Positions 1-11,595 of a DNA stretch of 64,000 bases are shown here, in pieces. Source of the stretch: Spiroplasma sp. BIUS-1 (GTDB taxonomy: Bacteria; Bacillota_I; Bacilli_A; Mycoplasmatales; Mycoplasmataceae); contig NZ_CP048386.1 of the NCBI RefSeq assembly GCF_010365805.1, positions 744,001 through 808,000 of the forward strand, written 5' to 3'. The first letter of the stretch is position 1. Each line of letters begins with the position of its first letter. Position numbers and translations under genes: made by a program. The notes under the pieces are model-generated. The model did not search any database. It saw only the letters and a list, made by a program, of their open reading frames with translations, and was not told the DNA's origin.

Positions 1-747
1 TCTTGAATATGAGTAATTTCTATTCGATTTAGTGTTGTGTGTGTAGAATATTTCTTCTTTGTCTTTAAAAGCATTTTTTCTTGAGCTGAATTTTGTTTTA
101 ACTTCTTTTAAAACCATTCCACCTTTAGTGATTTTTCCTATATATTGTTGTGTGTTATTATCAAAAAACATTTTAGAATCTTTTAATATCTCTTCTACAA
201 CGATCCCTGTAATTAATAAGCCTTCACTTTTTTCTGTATATATTTTTTCAAATTTAAGATTTAGCTTTGTATAAATAAAAGTATCATTCCATTTATCGTG
301 GTAGCTATATTCCTTTTCAATAGTTTTTTCTTTTTGTCTTTTATCCAAACTAACTTTAAAATCAAAAGTTTCATTAGACATGTTTGGATTTGAAGCAAAA
401 GTACTTATTGAATTTCCATTTGAATCTCTTTCTATTATGTTTGTGAAACTTAATTCTAAGCTAGAATCAAATCAATAATCAGTCATATGATCTAATTGCA
501 AATCTTTAATAGATATAAACTGTTCAACTTTAGTTTTATAAACCAAACTGTTTGGATATCTATCCACAGTCACGTTTTCATCTCTAAGAGATGGTGCATC
601 AATTACATAGAAAGGTTCTTTTATAACCTCATTGTTTTGAATAGAGTCTTGACTTCCTATAACTTCAACAATTTTTGACTCTAAAGATAAAACAGAACTT
701 GTCCCAACTCCAGAAGTCAATAAAAGTAATTTAAGAATTTTTAACAT
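1..747 (-). CDS. Exported protein of unknown function (3' part beyond window)
   Basis: The frame is open from the ATG at 747 to the window edge, reading TGA at 472-474 as Trp, so at least 249 residues are present and the C-terminus is missing. The first 22 residues form a hydrophobic signal-like segment (MLKILKLLLLTSGVGTSSVL) without a lipobox cysteine, so it looks secreted or N-terminally anchored rather than a lipoprotein. The rest is polar, rich in Asn, Ser, Lys and Glu, with no motif I recognise. A good ribosome site (GGGGAGG) lies 8-9 bases before the ATG. It stands downstream of the rsmB terminator on the same strand. Probably a surface protein specific to Spiroplasma relatives; no function is assigned. 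Confidence 0.7.
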
Positions 748-782
748 TAATAATTCCTCCCCTTACTTTATCGACCAAAAAT

Positions 783-813
783 AAAAAAATGAAAATTATT
801 TAATTTTCATTTT
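783..813 (-). terminator. Intrinsic terminator of the rsmD-gmk-rsmB operon
   Basis: A 13-bp inverted repeat (arms 786-798 and 801-813) with a 2-base loop is followed on the minus strand by a T-run. The arm overlaps the rsmB stop codon. Confidence 0.7.
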
Positions 814-2049
814 ACATATATAGAAACCATCGTTGTCGTATTCTCTTCCAAAAAAGACTTTTTCAAAAATCTTTTCTATATCTTTGTGTCTCTCAAGAAA
901 CTTTTCAATTTGATTTTCATTTTCATCTTTATTTATTGTGCAAGTAGAGTAAACCAACTCTCCATCTTTGTCTAAACACCTATATGCTTTTTCTAAAAGT
1001 TCTAATTGTAGATTTAATAAATTTTGAGTTTCTGTTTCAGAATGCTTCTTCAATTTTATTTCAGGTTTTCTTCTTAATACACCATATCCCGAACATGGAG
1101 CATCCAATAAAATATAATTATATTTTCTTTCATCAATATCTAGTGCGTTTTTGCAAACTAAATTTACATTTTCCACACCTAGTCTATTTAAGTTTTCTTG
1201 AATTAATTTCATTTTGTTTTCTTGCAATTCATAAGCATCAATTGTTCCTGTGTTTTGCATAATTTGAGCTAAGTGAGTTAACTTACCACCCGGAGCACAA
1301 CACATATCTAAAACTTTAGATTCTTTTCTTGGGTTAAGAATATGTGAAGCCAAACCACTAGTTTGATCTTGTATTGTTACGTATCCTTTTTTGAAAATAT
1401 CTTCATTGACGATATTTTTATTTGAAAGATAAAAATAATTAATTAACTTAGAGTTTTTTAATTCATATTTTTCTAAATAATTTTTTTCAAACTCTTCTTT
1501 AGAAATTTTCAAAGTATTTAGTCTCATACTAATTTTACTTTCTACATTTGAAATTAAAACAAATTCTTCAGCTTGATCTCTAGAATAATCTTTTTCTATT
1601 TTTTTAAATAATCAAAATGGAAAACCATTCTCTAAAGATAAAATATTTTGCTTATTTTTAATATCAACTTCTCAATATTTTTCTTCTAAAAGTGATTTAG
1701 AAACTTTATTTACAAGACCACTATAGTTCTTGTTTATATCTTTTGCTATTTCTACAGCTTCATTTATTACATAGTAAGGCTTAGAATTTAAGAATTTTAT
1801 TTGATATAAGTTCATCCATAATAATATTTGAATCTTATAATCTGTTTTTTCAGGATCTATTAATTTATTTACAACATACTCTAAATAAATTTTGTATTGA
1901 ATTGTTCCATACACCAATTTAAAAATAAAAGCTATGTCTTCTTTTGACATAGCTTCTTTTTTTATAAGATTGTTAAGTAATTTATTTGAGAACTTATTAT
2001 TTTTTATTACTTCAAATAAAATATTTAACGCTTCTTTTCTTGAATTCAT
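796..2049 (-). CDS. rsmB: 16S rRNA (cytosine-967-C5)-methyltransferase RsmB
   Basis: 417 residues with internal TGA-Trp codons. The N-terminal ~125 residues resemble the NusB-like RNA-binding domain of RsmB (start MNSRKEALNILFEV). The C-terminal half is a Rossmann SAM methyltransferase: SAM-binding motif VLDMCCAPGGK, motif IV DAPCSGYG and motif VI STCTI, which carries the cysteine used as nucleophile in this family. It methylates C967 of 16S rRNA using SAM. Its ATG overlaps the gmk stop by one base (TAATG), so translation is probably coupled; it is the last gene of rsmD-gmk-rsmB. Length is close to the usual 430-450 residues. Confidence 0.9.
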
Positions 2050-2933
2050 TATTTTTTAAATTCTTTTTGTTCAATACTAAAGAAGTTAACATCAATCATA
2101 AAGTGTTCTACAATTGTTTCAATAAATTCTGAGTTATCAAGTATGTTTAAATCTTCACTTGCTAAAACATGTGCATAAGTTTTATCTGTTAATAATTCTA
2201 CTAAGTAGTTTTTAAAATCAAAACTTGCATCAATTGTTTCTCCACCAACTTTTTGAACGTTTTCTTTTCAGTTGTTTACGAAGAATTCATATTGTTCACT
2301 TACAATTTGTTCTACTTTTTCTTTTAACTTAAAGTATTTACTATTTGATGAATCAATGCTTAATGTATTTTCTTTTGCCAATACTTCTTTAACTTTTGCA
2401 ACAGCGTTTTCAACACTATCGATTTCAATTATGTATTGGTATTTGTGTTTTAAAGGAATTTCTAATAAAGCTTTATCTAATCTTTGTTTGATAATTTCTT
2501 CTTTTTCTGTTCCACGTTTTCTTAATCTTTGTTCAAGAGCTTTTAAGCTTGGTGGCATTAAGAAAATTGACACTAGGTTTTCAGGTTTTTCTTTTTTAAG
2601 AACTTGAGTTGCACCAACAACTTCAATTTCTAAGATAACATTTTCACCTTTTGCAATTTTGTCATAAACAGTTTTTCTAGGTGTTCCATAGTAATTATCA
2701 ATGAATTCTGCATGTTCGATTAGTTCGTTATGTTGAATAGCATCTTTAAATGTTTCTTTATCAACGAAAAAGTAGTTAACTCCGTCAACTTCTCCCGGTC
2801 TTGGCGCACGAGTAGTCATAGAAATAGATTGTACTAAATTTAATGATTTATCTTGAGCTAATTCTTTGTTGATAGTACCTTTACCTACACCTGATGGTCC
2901 AGATAAAATGATTATTTTCCCTTGTTTATTCAT
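2049..2933 (-). CDS. gmk: Guanylate kinase with a long C-terminal extension
   Basis: 294 residues. It phosphorylates GMP to GDP with ATP. The P-loop GPSGVGKGT lies at residues 12-20, and the GMP-binding region around TTRAPRPGEVDGVNYFF follows, as in all Gmk proteins. The usual family length is about 200 residues; the kinase fold ends near residue 200, and about 90 further residues follow, continuing in frame through a TGA-Trp at 2268-2270. The extension is acidic, hydrophobic in places and has no motif I know. The gene overlaps rsmD by 8 bases upstream and rsmB by one base downstream. Identity is clear; the extra domain is unassigned. Confidence 0.92.
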
Positions 2934-3501
2934 TTTCTAAATCTCCTTTTTCACGTCTTAGAATGTATAAATGTTTATTCTTAAAGTCTTTATACTTCAA
3001 TAATTTCAGAATTGCTATTTTAGACATATCTAGCGGCAACTCTGACTCCATAATTAATATACCATAATTATTTAATAATTCATTGTCATATATATATTTA
3101 AAAAATTCATAGTAATACTCTACTTTTGCAAATGGTGGATCGAAGAAGATTAAGTCCATTTTTTTATTAGAATTAACTAAATAATCTAACATTCTTTTGT
3201 AATCTAGATTAAATAGCTCAAATTCATCTTTTTCAAGTCCTTTAAAGTTTTGTTTTATTATTTCTAAAGCTGGTTTATAGTGATCGTTTACATATGCAAA
3301 ACCAATTCCTCTAGAAAGCGCTTCAAGAGAAAGCGCCCCACTTCCACCAAAAAGGTCCAGACAAACTTTATTTTCAAAAACAAAATAGTTATTAAGAACA
3401 TTGAACATGTCTTCTTTAACTCTTGTTATTGTGGGTCTTGTGTTCATACCTTCTAAAGTTACTAATTTTCTACCTCTAAAACGTCCACTTATAACTCTCA
3501 T
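2926..3501 (-). CDS. rsmD: 16S rRNA (guanine-966-N2)-methyltransferase RsmD
   Basis: 191 residues, normal for RsmD. The N-terminus MRVISGRFRGRKL is the family signature, followed by RPT..VKEDMFN, the SAM-binding LDLFGGSGALSLEALSRG and the catalytic DPPF motif (FFDPPFA). It methylates the exocyclic N2 of G966 in 16S rRNA during small-subunit assembly. It is the first gene of a three-gene overlapping operon (rsmD-gmk-rsmB), reading away from def, with a -10 box at 3525-3530. Confidence 0.93.
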   Translation of the reverse strand: MRVISGRFRGRKLVTLEGMNTRPTITRVKEDMFNVLNNYFVFENKVCLDLFGGSGALSLEALSRGIGFAYVNDHYKPALEIIKQNFKGLEKDEFELFNLDYKRMLDYLVNSNKKMDLIFFDPPFAKVEYYYEFFKYIYDNELLNNYGILIMESELPLDMSKIAILKLLKYKDFKNKHLYILRREKGDLENE

Positions 3502-3524
3502 AGTAATATTTCCTTTGCTTTTAT

Positions 3525-3552
3525 ATTATACAAAAAATAATTAATATATAAT
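3525..3552. promoter_or_regulatory. Divergent promoter region of rsmD and def
   Basis: A TATAAT reads on the minus strand at 3525-3530 (for rsmD) and another on the plus strand at 3547-3552 (for def). They are 16 bases apart in a 71-base gap, so the two transcripts start almost back to back. The -35 elements are weak. Confidence 0.55.
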
Positions 3553-3572
3553 CAAAGTTGAGGTGTTGATTT

Positions 3573-4181
3573 ATGAAATTAGATTTAACAAAAGATTTAT
3601 TACAAAGTGAAATTCCTACAAATAAATGATTATGAAAAGACAGTCAACCAGAAGTTATTAGAAACAATTCAATCGATGTTGAATTACCTCTTAGCAAAGA
3701 AAATGAACTTGTTATGAATAAATTAATTGATTTTGTAAGATACAGCCAAGATCCAGAATTAAACAAAAAGGAAAATCCTGACTATTTAAGACCAGCAGTT
3801 GGTCTTGCAGCTCCACAAATCGGAAGTAATACAAATATGTTTTTCACAAGATTTGAGTGAGATTTGGAAGGAAATGATGTTGAAGAATTTGCAATGGTTA
3901 ATGCAAAAATTGTTGCTAAAAGCGATCAAATTGGTTGTTTAAGTGATGGCGAAGGTTGTTTAAGTGTGGATGATGACCACAAAGGAATTGTTCCTAGAAG
4001 TTACAAAATACAAGTTACAGGTTATGATTGATTAACAAAAGAAGAAGTTGATTTAACTTTAAGAGGATATCATGCAATAGTTTTCCAACATGAGTTGGAA
4101 CACAACCAAGGAAAATTATATTACGATCGAATTAATAACGAAAATCCTAACTTTAAAGACGAGAATTGAATAGTAATATAA
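3573..4181 (+). CDS. def: Peptide deformylase
   Basis: 202 residues, with TGA-Trp codons at several places. It removes the formyl group from the N-terminal Met of new proteins. All three family motifs are visible: GLAAPQIG, EGCLS (metal-ligand Cys) and QHELEH (HExxH; two His metal ligands and the catalytic Glu). The long N-terminus and insertions before the first motif match the Gram-positive type 2 enzymes. The ATG is preceded by GAGG in a gap shared with the divergent rsmD. It is followed by a terminator-like hairpin. Confidence 0.93.
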
Positions 4182-4208
4182 AAGGCTTTTTATTAAAGCT
4201 TTTTTTTG
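4180..4208 (+). terminator. Probable terminator after def
   Basis: An imperfect hairpin of AAAAGGCTTT with AAAGCTTTT starts at the def stop codon and ends in a run of T. Confidence 0.55.
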
Positions 4209-4365
4209 TTTTTTTATATTTTTCTTAGTTTTTATCTGAGTTTTTTGCTAAAATACTAATAACTATGACTTTTTAAATTATTTGGAAACGATAATACAAT
4301 TAAATACTTTTGAAGTATCTTTTTACAAATTTTTACACATTTACAATTAAATAAAAGGAGTTGAT

Positions 4366-6168
4366 ATGATGGAAGACAAAAAACAAGAGTCTCTACAACA
4401 GGTAAAAAGCGTAGTTGCAGATTTAGAGAAAAAAATAGAGATTAAAAAATTGGCAGATAATGTTAATCCGCCAAAGAAAAAATTACCTCAAGCACCTTTT
4501 CCAACTAAGGTATATGCACTAGGTGGATTAGAAGAGGTTGGTAAAAATACTTATTGTATCGAATATAATGACGAAATCATAATGATAGATGCTGGGGTTA
4601 AATTTCCAGACGCCACTCAATTAGGAGTTAGTGCTGTAATACCAGACTTTAGCTATCTAGTTGAAAATAATTCAAAATTAAAAGGATTATTTATTACACA
4701 TGGTCACGAAGATCATATTGGAGGTATTCCTTATCTACTTCAACAAGTTGAAGTACCTGTAATTTATGCACCAGCTTTAGCTGCAGCATTAATTAGAGAT
4801 AGATTAAAAGAATACAAATTACAAAATAAAACAGTTGTTAAAGAATATGTTGAAAATGACGTATATTCTACAAAAAACTTTACAATTCAGTTTGCAGCAG
4901 TTAACCACTCAATACCAGATGCTTTTGGTATTCACGTTCAAACACCTAATGGTGCAATCTTTTCAACAGGAGATTATAAGTTTGACTGAACACCTTTAGG
5001 GCATGACGCTAACGTTCAAAGATTAGCATCATGAGGAAATGATGGAATTGAATTATTAATGGCTGACTCAACTAATGCTGAGGTTGAAGGCTATACAATT
5101 GGTGAAAGAAAAGTTATTCAAAACATTGATACACTTTTCTTAAAATCAAAAGGAAGAATTATCATTGCTTCTTTTGCATCAAACGTGCACAGACTTCAGC
5201 ACATAATCGAATTGGCAAACAAGTATGGAAGAAGAATTGTTGTTATTGGTAGAAGTATTGAAAGAATTATTAAAATAATTAGACAAATGGGTCACTTAAA
5301 TATCAATGATAAAATGTTTATTAAACCAAACGAAATTGATAACTTCCCAAAAAATCAAATAATGATTTTATGTACAGGAAGTCAAGGAGAACCAATGGCT
5401 GCCCTATCTAGAATTTCTAGAATGGAACACCAAACAATTAAAATAATTCCTGGAGATACTGTAATTATGTCTTCATCACCTATTCCAGGTAATAGAGCTG
5501 ATGTAGAAAATGTAATTAACAAGTTAACAAGAATTGGTGCAAACGTTATTGAAAATAGCGTAGACAACAAAATACATACCTCTGGTCATGCCAGTCAAGA
5601 AGAACAAAAACTATTATTCACATTATTAAAACCAAGATGTTTCATGCCAATGCATGGTGAATATAGAATGTTAAAAACTCACGGTGAAACAGCAACAAAA
5701 GTTAATGTTAAACCACACAATGTGTTTGTAGTTGCAAACGGAGATCAAATCGAACTACACAACGGTACAGGAAAAGTAGGAAAAAGAGTTCCTGCTGAAG
5801 CTGTATTTATTGATGGAAAAGATATGACAGGAAAAGCAAGTAATGTTATTAGAGAGAGAAATATTTTAAGTAAAGATGGTCTTATGGCTGTAATTATTTC
5901 AATAGACTCTCAAGCAAATAAATTGTCTGCACCTCCAAGAATTGTTTCTAGAGGAAGTTTCTATGTAAGAGATAGCGGAAATGTTATTGCTGAATCAATT
6001 AACATTGTTACAAATGCAGTACAAGAAGTTCTTAATTCACAAAAACCAACATTCGGTGCAATTAAGAACGCTATAAAGGAATCATTATCACCTTTCATCT
6101 TTAGATACAAAAGAAGAAACCCATTAATAATTCCTGTTATTTTAAATAAAAAAGTAGAGGTTAAATAG
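4366..6168 (+). CDS. rnj: Ribonuclease J (metallo-beta-lactamase/beta-CASP RNase)
   Basis: 600 residues. RNase J is the main endo- and 5'-exoribonuclease of RNA turnover in Firmicutes and Mollicutes. Residues 111-120 hold the zinc motif THGHEDHIGG; further ligands lie at NHSIPDAFG and STGDYKFDW, and the beta-CASP part includes SGHASQEE and MPMHGEYR. The first ~46 residues (Lys/Glu-rich) precede the usual family start (VYALGGLEEVGKN), so this copy has an N-terminal tail. Two ATGs lie in tandem at 4366 and 4369, with AAAGGAG 6-7 bases before. The next gene starts 4 bases after the stop. Whether this is J1 or J2 cannot be told here. Confidence 0.92.
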
Positions 6169-6172
6169 AGTA

Positions 6173-7864
6173 ATGAAAACTAAAAAAGAACAGTTGGGCC
6201 TATTTTCAATAATTTGAATTGGGTTCACTTTTATTGCAGGAATTACATTCACTGCAAGTTTTGGAGAAATAGTTCTTTCATATGGTAATGATGGAAATAT
6301 CAATGGAGGAGTAGGTCTTAATATTTTATGAATCTTTGTTTTAGAAGGATTCATAGCATTTATGTGTGCTTGAGCTTTTGCTAAACTAGTAAAATATCAC
6401 CCACAAGCTAATGGTGGAGGAAGCCAATATGTCAGAACTGCTTTTGGTAAGTTCTGAGGATTATTGATGGGATTCTTCAACTATTCAGTTATACCAGTAA
6501 TAGGTATGGCTTTAATCGTTACAATGGTTAGAGCCAATTTTGGTCCACAAGATGATTCAAGATTTTGACTTGTTGGTCAAAAAGAAGGAGTTTATGGTGG
6601 GGTTTTCAACCAATGAGGAAACTTATACCTTGATTTAATTGCATTTGCATTATATATGTTTGCAGCAACTATTTTATTTTTTGGAATTAAAAAATATAAG
6701 TATGTTGGTTTAATAATCGGATATATGACATGAGGAATAACTATTATACTTATGGTATTTGGTTTAACTGCAGGATTTATGCATTTAGATGCTAAATCAG
6801 ATCCATTTCAAAAGTATAAAGAAACAGGAATTGATCTTGATGGATTCGTTAAGGCTTTCACAACTTGTTTCTTTGCATTTGGTGGAATTGAAACATTTAT
6901 AACAACAGGAAAAAATATTAAAAACAGAGGTAAAAATATGCCTATTGCTATTGTTGTAATAATGATAGCAACAACAGCTTTTTACATTGTATTTTCAGTA
7001 ATAACAATGTTTGCAGTGGGAGGTAAAGGATTTAGTTCAAATCCAAACACCCAATTCTTTGGAGATAATAATTTCTTAAAAGTATTTGGTCCTTCACTGA
7101 TAATAATTTGTACAATTTTGATGAGATTTAACTCATCACTACAAATAACAATGTTTGGAGGTTCAACATTAGAACCCCTATCAAGTCAAGGTTACATTTC
7201 AAAAAAATTCAGAAAAGAAAATAAAGAGAATGTTCCTGTAGCTGGTGTTTTTGCAACTATTGTTTTATTTATAATTTGTGCGTCAATGTTCTTGTTTATA
7301 CCAGATATTATTGAAGGTATTACAAAAAAACCATCACCATTAAATTATGCAACAATAGCAAGTTGTGCTTCATTATTGTTAATTGCAATCTACGGAACAA
7401 TTATTCCAACAGTTATTGTTCAAGGAATAAGAAAAAATGTAAAAATTCAAATATGAGAATATGTTGCTTGAACAATAACATCATTGTTCCTTATCTTTAT
7501 ATTTGTAGGTTACTTTATAACATCATTGTTAAAACCATTTACTCACCCAGAAGGCGGAGTTATTTCAAACAGTGATAACATACAAGGTTTAGTAAGTAGT
7601 ATTTTCCAAATAATTTACGTATTAGGAGTTGTTGTATGAGCTGTATTACAATATCACCTATACTACAAACCAAAAATGGCAAAATTGGATCCCAATTCAC
7701 AAGAAGCTAAAGAAATTGCTGAATATGAAAAGCTATTTAGATTATTGTCTGACAAAGAAATGGAAGCAATCGCTTTAGAACAACAAAAAGAAGATGAAGA
7801 ATACAAAAAGTATAAACTTCAACTAAAAGAAGAAAAACTAAAAAATAAAGCAGTTTCAAAATAG
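6173..7864 (+). CDS. APC-family amino acid permease
   Basis: 563 residues, about 12 hydrophobic segments, and a charged cytosolic tail of ~70 residues at the C-terminus rich in Lys and Glu. The N-terminal segment with IGFTFIAGITFTASFGE and the later FFAFGGIETFITTGKNIKN are typical of APC-superfamily amino acid permeases (helix 1 and helix 6 substrate regions). Several TGA codons are read as Trp. Substrate cannot be named. It lies 4 bases after rnj, so the two are probably cotranscribed, and a strong terminator follows. Confidence 0.82.
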
Positions 7865-7885
7865 TCCAAAATGGACTATTTTTTT
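7861..7885 (+). terminator. Terminator after the permease gene
   Basis: A perfect 7-bp stem (ATAGTCC/GGACTAT) with a short A-rich loop is followed by seven T. Confidence 0.85.
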
Positions 7886-7917
7886 ATATTATAATTAACT
7901 TAATATGGAGGTATGAG

Positions 7918-8886
7918 ATGAAAAAATTACTTGGTGTTTTAAGTGCAACAACTTTAGCTATTGGTACTATTACTCCAATCGTTAATTTCGCTTTATATGC
8001 CCCTACCCAAACAATAACAAAACAATTTAGTTATAAGTATAATTTTAATCAATTCTCCCTTTCAGATGATGACTTTAAACCTGTCAATGGGGTTTTAAAA
8101 GCAGTTTACACTTCTGATGATTTTACAAAATCACTTACAGATTGTATTCAAAAAATGTTTGATTCTATTCCCGAAGAACAATCAAATGTTTATAATATTA
8201 AAAAAATAACAACAAGTTTTGTTAATTCAACAAGTTACGCAAATAATGATGTTACTTCTTTCAATGAAGCTTTTAAAGATGCTAACAAAGATATTAAAAA
8301 AATGAATATAAAAAATCATAGATTAGAAATTGAAAAGTATTCTGATCCCGCTTCAGGACCTTTATACTATGTAAATGTTTGAGTATCAATCGGTGGAAAA
8401 GAAGTTAGACTATTTGGTGGTTCTTCATATAAAAAATTTAACTCACTAAAAGATATTCAAAAAGAATTCACAAATACATTTGATTTAGAAATTGTAATGG
8501 AAGTTATTATTGAAGGTTATGACAAAACTGATTGAGGAATTGAGTTACCTCAAAATATTGACTTTCAAACCAAAACACAAATCATCAACTGATTTATGAT
8601 GGTTGATCAAACTGAGATGAGAAATAAAATTATTGACCATATAAATAAAGAAAAGAAAACCAAAATAACTAAAATGGATTGACCAAGAAATCTATATAAA
8701 GCTGTTTTAGGACCAGATGGAAAATACATTGTGGGTGATCCAATAGGTGATGGATTTACACTAGGGAAAGAATATCCTTATTTCTATATAGGTATAACAA
8801 GCAAAGATGAAGCTAATGGCGAATTTAAAATACTTGTAAAAAATACACCGGGACCAAAAGAACCCATACCAGAACCAGAAGATTAA
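7918..8886 (+). CDS. Exported protein of unknown function
   Basis: 322 residues. The N-terminus MKKLLGVLSATTLAIGTITP is a signal peptide of the type seen on Spiroplasma exported proteins, without a lipobox Cys. The mature part is hydrophilic with no repeats and ends in a Pro/Glu-rich tail (GPKEPIPEPED). GGAGG lies just before the ATG. It is a single-gene unit between two terminators. Probably a surface or secreted protein; I recognise no domain. Confidence 0.75.
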
Positions 8887-8889
8887 TTT

Positions 8890-8918
8890 GATTAGTAAAA
8901 ATTACTAATCATTTTTTT
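8890..8918 (+). terminator. Terminator after the exported-protein gene
   Basis: A 9-bp perfect stem (GATTAGTAA/TTACTAATC, loop AAA) is followed by a T-run. Confidence 0.85.
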
Positions 8919-8959
8919 ATGCTCTTTAGTGATACAATTCTCTTAAGGGAGGTGTAGAA

Positions 8960-9880
8960 ATGAAAGGAAACAGACAAACTAGTTCAATCAGAACTTTATT
9001 GATGATTGGGAATGTATTTGGATTAATATCTGGATTAATATTACTATTTGTATTTGTTTATTGAATGTCAAGAGCTGGTGTTTTGGTTAAAGACCCAACA
9101 CCAGAAATGCAAGAACTTGCAGGTTACATGCCTTTAATATTCTCAGCAGTTGCATTCTTTAGTATAACTAACGTATTCTTTTGTTGTTATATAATTAACT
9201 TCTTAAGAAAAGCAGATGACATTACTTTATTAAACAACAGATACATAATCGCTCTATTTTCAATTTCAATTGGTGGTTTATTTACACCATTTGTTCTTGC
9301 ACAAATGCAAAATATTCAAGTTCAATCAACAATTAGTCCTAAATTCACAATCTCAAAAGGTTATGGTGGAAACGCATTAGTTTCAGGATTTGCAGCATTA
9401 GCTGTATACTTTGGTTTTTCATTAAACGGATTTGGTCAAGGTGTATTTGGTAATGGTGCAGCTGATATGGCAGTTGTTGCTATATTTGGAGTAATTCTAT
9501 TCTGAGGAGTGTTGAACTGCTTAATATTTGCAATGCCAAGTTCTCAAGAATCTTGAGATAAAAAAGGTGCTGCATATAAATTTATGAATTTTATTGCAAC
9601 AATTAACTTAATTATTGCAACATTTACATTAGTGTTACAACTAATAAGCGCTGTTCTATCTATTATTTCAATCTTTGCAGATATGTTTGATAGAAGAAGA
9701 GGATTCTTAGGTTCATTATTTAATTCAATGTTTGCAGCTTACAGAATTGCAATGCAATTATTTATAATTTATACAATAAACAGAATTATAAAAGGTATTT
9801 GAGCTAAAGGTGATCAAATTTATTACCAAGATTATTCAAAACTTGCTGAAAGACAAAAAGAATATGAAATGCAATCATAA
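8960..9880 (+). CDS. Multi-pass membrane protein of unknown function
   Basis: 306 residues with about six hydrophobic helices: two in the first ~80 residues, then two near the middle, a Gly-rich linker (NGFGQGVFGNGAADM) and two to three in the C-terminal half, ending in a charged tail. TGA-Trp codons occur at several points. A strong AAGGGAGG site is 6 bases before the ATG. It faces the unrelated membrane protein at 9935-10693 across a shared terminator. No family recognised. Confidence 0.75.
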
Positions 9881-9892
9881 AAAATAAAGCAT

Positions 9893-9926
9893 AAAAAAAT
9901 AACTCTTTGTAGGAGTTATTTTTTTT
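9893..9926. terminator. Bidirectional terminator between convergent genes
   Basis: AATAACTC/GAGTTATT stem with A-run before and T-run after, so it can end transcripts from both sides. Confidence 0.8.
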
Positions 9927-9934
9927 ATATAATT

Positions 9935-10693
9935 TTAATCTTCTTGTTCTTCATCTATTTTTCTAGGAATAATAATTGAAGTGTTAACTGTGAATGGAAT
10001 TGCAGCTTGAAGTTTAAACATTTTTAATACTTGGTTTCTTTCTTCGTCTGGTAAGTTTCCAACTGTAATTTCATCTAATTTTTTAATTAGTTTGTTGAAG
10101 ATTTTTAATCATCAAGCTCATGAAGCTATGATCATTATTGTTCCTGCTAAAGCAAGAGCCATAAAGAATCATGATAAGTTCATTGCTGATAAAGCTCCTA
10201 AATTACAAAATCTAAATGATAAGTATGATACTAAATTAGCACCAATTCCGAATGCAGCTAATATATGACAGTAGATTGATCTACTTCAGAAGTTTGTTGA
10301 TTGTTCACGAATATCTAAAATATTAGTGAAGTTGTAAAGCATTAACATAGTTCCTTTAACTGAGTTGTTTTCTTCATATCATTTTGGTAAATGTAATTCT
10401 TGGAAAGCTGCTCTATAGTTAAAGTGGTTGTTTACTCTTTTTCTTTTTCCATACATTAACTTTACATCTGTATAGTTTGTTTTAATAGATAAAGCTTTGA
10501 ATAAGTCTTTTTGTAAAACATTACTTTTTTTGTTTTTTGTTTTAAGATAAACATTAACATTAATTACTGTTGCTATAATTATAACCGCTATAGCAAATAA
10601 AAATGCTGCAAATGATATATACATTTGTCAATCATAGAAGAATCATCCGAATCTTGGATCGCTAGCATTGTCTGGTCTTATAATTGGATACAT
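9935..10693 (-). CDS. Membrane protein of unknown function
   Basis: 252 residues. The N-terminus has a short outer part, then one strong hydrophobic helix at about residues 24-45 (AFLFAIAVIIIATVINVNVY), a basic loop (KKSNVLQKDLFKAL..), and two further helices at about 150-205. The C-terminal ~45 residues are charged and acidic. Start ATG at 10693 has AGG upstream; the reading frame crosses TGA codons in three places. Its promoter probably lies in the inverted-repeat region at 10717-10734. Unknown function. Confidence 0.7.
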
Positions 10694-10716
10694 GCTTTTT
10701 ACCTAGCCTTTCAAAC

Positions 10717-10734
10717 TAGTATAATTTTATACTA
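10717..10734. repeat. AT-rich inverted repeat at the junction of two minus-strand genes
   Basis: TAGTATAA and TTATACTA form a perfect 18-bp palindrome-like element. It overlaps the stop codon of the 10732-11532 gene and sits where the -10 box of the next gene (10693) is expected, so it may be a weak terminator, an operator, or both. Confidence 0.45.
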
Positions 10735-11532
10735 ATATAATAAATTTAACAAATCTCTTTTGTAATTTTTTTGCATTTTTTTAACCAAAAGAATATTTTC
10801 TTCTAGCATTGTGGCCCTTTTAATAAAACTACTATCAAAAAATACCTTTTTATCTACTTCAAAGTTATACATATATGTTTCCATTTTTTCTCTGTAACTT
10901 ATTAATATATTTTTATTATTTAAATAGAATATCTTTTTAAAACCCGGTTCTTTATCAATTATCTTTAAAAACTCAAAGTTAGAATTTAATAAAACAACTT
11001 CTTCATTTGATTTTTGAATAACATAATTATTTTTGAATTCAATAAGGTCTACTATATCTAAATTTATCTTTTTTATTTCGTTCAATTGATTATCTGTTAG
11101 AAATAATTCATTATTTTTTTTAATTATAAGGTTTGAGTCTTTTAATTTTCTAATGATTTGAAACTCTTTTAAATCATTAGTATTTTTTAATTTTGAAGTA
11201 AATACCTTACCGTCTTTTATAAAACTTATATAACTATCATTTTTGTCTATTACTATATAGTTTTGAATATAGTTTTCAAAGATATTAATTATATCTACAT
11301 CTGTTTCTGAGCTTTTTTCCATCGAAGATATTAGAGGGTTTGGATGAGCCAAAAAAACCCTATCTATATTTTTCTTGTTTTTTAAGTTTTCCTTAAACTG
11401 ATCTTTAGGAATATAGCAAAGAGTATTCACAATTCCATTTGGTTCGCTATCACAAAAGTATATATTTTCTTTATCTACGAATATATTTGTTATTCATTCT
11501 GTATTATCAATTTCTCTTGTATTTATTTTCAA
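10732..11532 (-). CDS. Hypothetical protein, soluble, beta-rich
   Basis: 266 residues. I chose the TTG at 11532 because AAGGTGA lies 6-7 bases before it and the frame is open from there; the first ATG-like alternative starts later without a site. The sequence alternates short hydrophobic strands and polar turns (for example repeated I-V-x-K/N patterns), as in a WD40- or propeller-like protein, but no blade signature is certain. There is no signal peptide or membrane helix. It lies downstream of pgk on the same strand past a terminator. Function unknown. Confidence 0.65.
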
Positions 11533-11562
11533 CTCAATCACCTTTTTTAATTATAAATTAAA

Positions 11563-11585
11563 AAACACGGTTAATTACCGTGTTT
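11563..11585 (-). terminator. Terminator of pgk
   Basis: AAACACGG/CCGTGTTT stem with a 7-base loop; the minus-strand RNA ends in a U-run. Confidence 0.85.
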
Positions 11586-11595
11586 GATATTTTAA

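Noticed and set aside
4303-4327. Small hairpin with T-run in the rnj leader as an attenuator
   Set aside because: The stem has only six A/T-rich pairs and is too weak to be called.
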